From Halobacillus alkaliphilus (GTDB lineage Bacteria > Bacillota > Bacilli > Bacillales > Halobacillaceae), in the NCBI RefSeq assembly GCF_900113125.1, contig NZ_FOOG01000037.1:1-38432 (forward strand): a DNA stretch of 38,432 nucleotides, read 5' to 3'. How positions within the stretch are numbered: the first letter of the stretch is position 1; each line of letters opens with the position of its first letter. A program made the position numbers and the translations under genes. The notes below the pieces were generated by a model. That model made no database searches, had not been told where the DNA came from, and saw only the letters and a list, made by a program, of their open reading frames with translations. Shown here in pieces: positions 34,306-38,432 of the stretch.

Positions 34306-36060
34306 ATGGAGACTTTTAAAAAATTGAAGCAGTTTTACTGGCCCTATCGTAAGTACTTTTTCTTATCGGTATTGTCCTTGATTTTCGTTGCCGGAATAAC
34401 GGTTGTTTATCCAGTCATACTGCAAAAAACGATAGATGAGGTAATCCGGGGTGGAGAGTATAATTTAATTCCATACATTTGCGGCATTTTTATTTTGTTA
34501 ATGATTGTGAAGGGAATTGCGACTTATTTTCATCAATACTTAGGAGAATATTTTGGAATTAGCTCCGTCTTCACTTTGAGGGATGAGTTATATAAAAAGC
34601 TGCAGCGTCTATCCTTTAAATATTACGATAATGCGAAGACGGGAGACTTAATGTCACGTTTAACGGCTGACGTAGAAGGATTTCGTTTCTTTCTATCTTT
34701 TGGTTTTTCGGAACTGATTCGTATTACCTTGCTAATTGTGATCAGTTTAAGCGTTATGTTTTATTACTCCATTCCTCTTGCTCTCGTGACGATGGCGGCC
34801 ATGCCGTTTTTAGCTGTTGTTGTTTACAGCTTTGATCGTAAAGTACACCCTGCTTTTCGGCGGATACGGAAGTCGTTTGGAAAACTGAATACGCGAGTAC
34901 AGGAAAATATCAGCGGCATGAATACGGTGAAATCACTGTCCAGAGAAAGTTTTGAAATCGGAAGGTTTTCGGATCGGAGTGAAGACTATCGATCGAAGTA
35001 TATTACAACTTCAAATATATGGGCACGTTTCTTTCCGCTAATGGAATTTATCGGTAACGTTTGTGTCGTTGCTTTGCTTGCGTACGGAGGTTTCTTAGTC
35101 ATTAACGGATCACTTCAGTTAGGGGAGTTGGTCGCCTTTTTCAGTCTTGTCTGGTACATTCTAGGACCGCTTATGAACTTAGGGTTCGTCATCAACCTGT
35201 TCTCCCAATCAAAAGCTTCTGGAGAACGCTTACTTGAGATTCTGGAAGCAGAGGAGGATATCAAGGAAAAAGAAGATCCCATTGTTGAAGATCGACTACA
35301 GGGTCATGTAACGTTTGAAGACGTGACGTTAACTTATACAAAAGACGATGATTCAGCTCTAAAACATATTACCTTCGATGCGCCTCCAGGTAAAACTATC
35401 GGTTTAATCGGGGCAACGGGTGCAGGTAAAAGCAGTATAACGCAACTGATTACCAGGTTTTATGAACCTGAGAAAGGCCGTGTTTTACTCGATGGTGCTC
35501 CGGTTCAAGAATATGGGCTGAAGACCCTCAGGAAAAATATAGGATTTGTTCTGCAGGAATCTTTCTTATTTTCCACTACGATTAAAGAAAATATATCTTA
35601 CGGAAATCCAGATGCTACGATTGAAGATGTGATGGATGCAGCCAAACGGGCGCAGGCCCACGACTTCATCATGGAAATGCCGGAGGGTTATGACACCTTG
35701 CTTGGGGAACGAGGTATGGGGCTTTCAGGAGGACAGAAGCAGCGGATTGCGATTGCAAGAGCTATCTTGATTGATCCTTCCGTCCTTATTTTGGACGATG
35801 CCACTTCAGCCGTTGATATGGAAACAGAGTTCCAAATTCAAAAGGCGCTGCAAGAGGTCATGAAAGGAAGGACGACCTTCATTATTGCCCACCGTATTTC
35901 TTCGTTAAAACATGCGGATGAAATTCTCGTATTGGAAGACGGGGAAGTGAAAGAGCGAGGTATTCATGATGAACTTGTTCATAACGGCGGTCCGTATCAG
36001 AGGATCTACGATATCCAGTATCAGGATAAAGAAAAAATACTCAATGCTTCTAACGCTTAA
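34306..36060 (+). CDS. ABC exporter half-transporter, subunit with degenerate Walker B
   Basis: 584 residues. A type IV exporter membrane domain with six spans (about 15-300) is followed by an ATPase domain: Walker A GATGAGKSS, Q-loop QESFLFSTT, canonical signature LSGGQKQR, Walker B ILILDDATSAVD, and switch His in IIAHRIS. The catalytic glutamate after Walker B is aspartate here. With the next gene it should form a heterodimeric exporter of the LmrCD/TM287-288/BmrCD kind; YknU-YknV or YfiB-YfiC of B. subtilis are candidate relatives. ATG 34306 with GGAGGAGGGG. Substrate unknown. Confidence 0.92.
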   Translation: METFKKLKQFYWPYRKYFFLSVLSLIFVAGITVVYPVILQKTIDEVIRGGEYNLIPYICGIFILLMIVKGIATYFHQYLGEYFGISSVFTLRDELYKKLQRLSFKYYDNAKTGDLMSRLTADVEGFRFFLSFGFSELIRITLLIVISLSVMFYYSIPLALVTMAAMPFLAVVVYSFDRKVHPAFRRIRKSFGKLNTRVQENISGMNTVKSLSRESFEIGRFSDRSEDYRSKYITTSNIWARFFPLMEFIGNVCVVALLAYGGFLVINGSLQLGELVAFFSLVWYILGPLMNLGFVINLFSQSKASGERLLEILEAEEDIKEKEDPIVEDRLQGHVTFEDVTLTYTKDDDSALKHITFDAPPGKTIGLIGATGAGKSSITQLITRFYEPEKGRVLLDGAPVQEYGLKTLRKNIGFVLQESFLFSTTIKENISYGNPDATIEDVMDAAKRAQAHDFIMEMPEGYDTLLGERGMGLSGGQKQRIAIARAILIDPSVLILDDATSAVDMETEFQIQKALQEVMKGRTTFIIAHRISSLKHADEILVLEDGEVKERGIHDELVHNGGPYQRIYDIQYQDKEKILNASNA

Positions 36061-36078
36061 AGAAGGGGGGAGAACCAG

Positions 36079-37911
36079 GTGGCAAAAAAACCGAAACATA
36101 AACCTGTTACGAATAAACATTTAAATCGTTTTAAATATACACAGGACCAGGCAGTTGAAAAACCCTTTAACTGGTCGCAAATGTGGAGACTGTTGCGTTA
36201 TGTGAAGCCTTATTCTAAAACTTTGCTTCCGATTTCAATCATTGCGATGCTTGTATCAACGATCGTCCGTCTAGTTGTGCCAATTTTAATTGGTCGAGTA
36301 GCCATTGATAAAGCTATTGGCAATAGTAATACAAATCTGTTAATTCAACTCGTTGTCGGTATTTCTATTCTTTATCTACTTAGTTATATTGCAAATACAC
36401 TGCGAATCAAGTATGTAAATATTTTAGGTCAGAATGTGATTTATGACCTTCGGCAGCACTTATTCTCACACGTACAGCGGCTTTCTCACAAATTCTTTGA
36501 TTCAAGATCAGCAGGTTCCATTCTAGTAAGAATAATGAATGATATAAACTCTCTACAGGAATTGTTTACGAATGGAATTATTAACTTGCTCATGGATGTT
36601 GTCATGCTTACTGGGATTATCGGAATCCTGTTCTGGATGAGTCCTAAGCTTGCATTAGCCATACTTGTGATTATGCCGCTGATGTTCTATATCTCAACCA
36701 AGCTGCGCCGCAATATCAGGCGCTCCTGGCAGGATGTGCGGATTCAGCAGTCTCGTCTGAATTCTCATTTGAACGAGAGCATTCAGGGAATTCGAATTAC
36801 GCAATCTTTTTCACAGGAAAGAGAAAATGCGGAGTACTTCGATGGCATAAACACCGATAATTTTCAGTCCTGGAATACAGCAACTAGAAAAAGTGCGATG
36901 TTCCGCCCGTTTGTAGAGATGAGTAATGCGATAGGAACCGTTATCCTTATTTCTTTCGGTGCCTATCTAATCCTGAGTGGAGACATATCCATTGGTAAAT
37001 TTGTCTCCTTTGCCTTTTTCCTGGGTATGTTCTGGGAGCCAATTTCAAGACTTGGCATGATGTACAATCAAATGCTCATGGCAATGGCCTCCTCGGAAAG
37101 GATTTTCGAATTTCTGGATGAACAGCCCAATGTAGAAGAAAAGACAAATGCGGTTGAGCTGAAAGACATGAAAGGTCATATAGAATTTGACCATGTGCAA
37201 TTTGCTTATGATGAAAAACGGATCGCTCTCCATGATATTAATTTAGAAATGAAACAGGGAGAGACGGTGGCTCTGGTCGGGCACACCGGATCCGGGAAAT
37301 CGACCATTGCGAATTTAATCAGCCGTTTCTACGATCCAACAAAAGGAGCGGTTAAAATTGACGGAGTCGATTTACAGGATGCGACTATTGATAGTGTGCG
37401 CCAGCAAATCAGTGTAGTGCTGCAGGATACCTTTATCTTCTCCGGCACCATTCTTGAGAATATCCGCTTTGGTCGTCCAACTGCCAGTGATGAAGAAGTG
37501 AAAGAAGCGGCTAAAGTGGTAGGAGCGGAAGATTTTATCAACCGTTTAAGTGAGGGATATGAGACAGAAGTAGAAGAGCGAGGTAGTATTTTATCGGCTG
37601 GGGAAAAGCAGCTGCTTTCTTTCGCCCGCGCTTTACTTGCCGATCCGCGAATTTTAATTTTGGATGAAGCTACCGCAAGCATCGATACCGAAACGGAAGT
37701 GCGTATTCAGAAAGCCCTCCGTAAACTATTAAACGGTCGAACAGCCATTATTATTGCTCACCGGTTGTCCACGATCCGTGAAGCGGACAATATTTATGTG
37801 CTGGAAAATGGGCGCATACTCGAGAACGGTTCACACGATGAATTAATGGATCAAAAAGGTGAGTATTATGAATTAGTGAAAGCCCAGTTCCAAATGCTTG
37901 ATGCCATCTAG
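36079..37911 (+). CDS. ABC exporter half-transporter, subunit with non-canonical signature motif
   Basis: 610 residues. A basic head (about 1-40) and six spans (about 45-335) precede an ATPase domain: Walker A GHTGSGKST, Q-loop LQDTFIFSGT, signature LSAGEKQ instead of LSGGQ, Walker B ILILDEATASID with the catalytic glutamate, and switch His in IIAHRLST. These changes complement those in the first subunit, so one ATP site of the pair should be degenerate. GTG start at 36079 with GGGGGGAG, 18 bp after the first gene. No intrinsic terminator follows; repeat copy 8 comes 72 bp later. Confidence 0.92.
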   Translation: MAKKPKHKPVTNKHLNRFKYTQDQAVEKPFNWSQMWRLLRYVKPYSKTLLPISIIAMLVSTIVRLVVPILIGRVAIDKAIGNSNTNLLIQLVVGISILYLLSYIANTLRIKYVNILGQNVIYDLRQHLFSHVQRLSHKFFDSRSAGSILVRIMNDINSLQELFTNGIINLLMDVVMLTGIIGILFWMSPKLALAILVIMPLMFYISTKLRRNIRRSWQDVRIQQSRLNSHLNESIQGIRITQSFSQERENAEYFDGINTDNFQSWNTATRKSAMFRPFVEMSNAIGTVILISFGAYLILSGDISIGKFVSFAFFLGMFWEPISRLGMMYNQMLMAMASSERIFEFLDEQPNVEEKTNAVELKDMKGHIEFDHVQFAYDEKRIALHDINLEMKQGETVALVGHTGSGKSTIANLISRFYDPTKGAVKIDGVDLQDATIDSVRQQISVVLQDTFIFSGTILENIRFGRPTASDEEVKEAAKVVGAEDFINRLSEGYETEVEERGSILSAGEKQLLSFARALLADPRILILDEATASIDTETEVRIQKALRKLLNGRTAIIIAHRLSTIREADNIYVLENGRILENGSHDELMDQKGEYYELVKAQFQMLDAI

Positions 37912-37983
37912 GATCTGGATTCAACCATATCCATATTTCTTTACGAAATGCACTGTTAAACTTCCGTATTGATTTTAAGGTAA

Positions 37984-38154
37984 AGCTCTCGTTTCTGTAA
38001 GACTCAGTTTCGAGATATCTAGTGAGAGAGTTAGGTCCTGCGGGGAACGACTCGCTTTCCGTGGGCATGTGTTGAGCCTCCTCAAGCTAATGCTTTCCGG
38101 GGTCTCACCGATCATGTTTATCCCACAGGAGTCTCCCCGTTCCCCTCCGGACCT
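37984..38154. repeat. Intergenic repeat copy 8: left end plus GC-rich palindromic block
   Basis: The left end at 37984-38018 (AGCTCTCG...GACTCAGTTTCGAGATAT) is followed by a 122-bp block (38033-38154) with inverted ends AGGTCCTGCGGGGAACG and, reversed, AGGTCCGGAGGGGAACG. It matches copy 2 almost base for base but lacks the structured insert of about 60 bp. No outer right end is recognised. Confidence 0.87.
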
Positions 38155-38432
38155 GGCCAAATCAGAGACTCGAAACGGCTTAAGATATCTTCTTGATGAG
38201 TAAAAAGAGCATGGGAATATGAGGCTGCTTTCATGCTATAAAGATGTGGAATAGCCTGTCAGGTAAGCATGTAAGACCAGTTAAGAGGGAGAGCATTCTC
38301 TCTTATATAAGCGTCCGTTATTCTCGCTCGGCTGGGTTGGTGGGGAAATGGCGCATACCCGTCAAGCTAAGCTCTACAATTTCGTAACTCCCTTATAAAC
38401 GTTACTCTTTTAGATGAAATTTCTAAAGGAGG
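38155..38432. other. Unassigned end of the window
   Basis: No gene is supported. GGTTGGTGGGGAAAT at about 38336-38350 is the sub-terminal piece of repeat copies 3, 5 and 7, so part of this stretch may be further repeat sequence. The window ends in AAAGGAGG, a ribosome site for a gene that begins just beyond. Confidence 0.5.

Overview
The window reads as chromosomal DNA of a moderately AT-rich, endospore-forming member of the Bacillaceae. The best guess is a Halobacillus-like halophile. Signs are strong AGGAGG-type ribosome sites, a Spo0E-family phosphatase with SQELD motif, a YjcZ-type small spore protein, and a gene order that follows the Bacillus subtilis patA-cheV-ykyB ... ykuE-fadH(ykuF)-ykuL-ykuQRS-ykuT-ykuU-ykuV segment. 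The genus is inferred from memory of C30 carotenoid clusters; no search was run.

Layout. 1-4.0 kb: a repeat end, an MDR oxidoreductase, a YwpF-like protein, a KtrB/KtrD-type potassium transporter subunit and two small reverse-strand genes. 4.2-12.4 kb: a C30 carotenoid locus made of two convergent operons. The forward operon has two CrtN/CrtI-type FAD enzymes and crtM. The reverse operon has a CruF/DUF422-type membrane protein, a PlsC-like acyltransferase, a family-2 glycosyltransferase and a CrtNb/CrtP-type oxidase. Together they could convert farnesyl diphosphate to a diapophytoene-derived, oxidised, glycosylated and acylated pigment. 12.4-17.2 kb: DoxX, a set of very small genes (26-aa membrane peptide, DUF1659, DUF2922, YvrJ, Spo0E-like, FbpB-like), signal peptidase I and patA. 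17.6-25.4 kb: patatin, AlkD-like, two membrane proteins, cheV, an unknown small protein, ykyB, a Sco lipoprotein, Tat-exported ykuE, fadH and a hemolysin III/PAQR protein. 25.6-34.1 kb: darB (ykuL), a 14-TM MFS pump, dapH-dapL for lysine/cell-wall diaminopimelate, ykuS, a CNNM/CBS protein, mscS (ykuT), peroxiredoxin ykuU and thioredoxin-like ykuV. 34.3-37.9 kb: a heterodimeric ABC exporter.

The most striking unexplained structure is a family of intergenic elements bounded by about 35-bp imperfect terminal inverted repeats with the core GACTCAGTTTCGAGAT. There are seven copies plus one lone end in 38 kb. Three copies are 310-313 bp long, one is 158 bp, and two (8.1 and 38.0 kb) enclose a GC-rich palindromic block. 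None encodes a transposase or a believable protein. A 56-bp block is shared by the copies at 22.0 and 26.2 kb in opposite orientation with two mismatches, and a 31-bp block is identical between the copies at 0.2 and 17.5 kb. This suggests recently active, modular, non-autonomous elements. All sit between genes, often just after a terminator.
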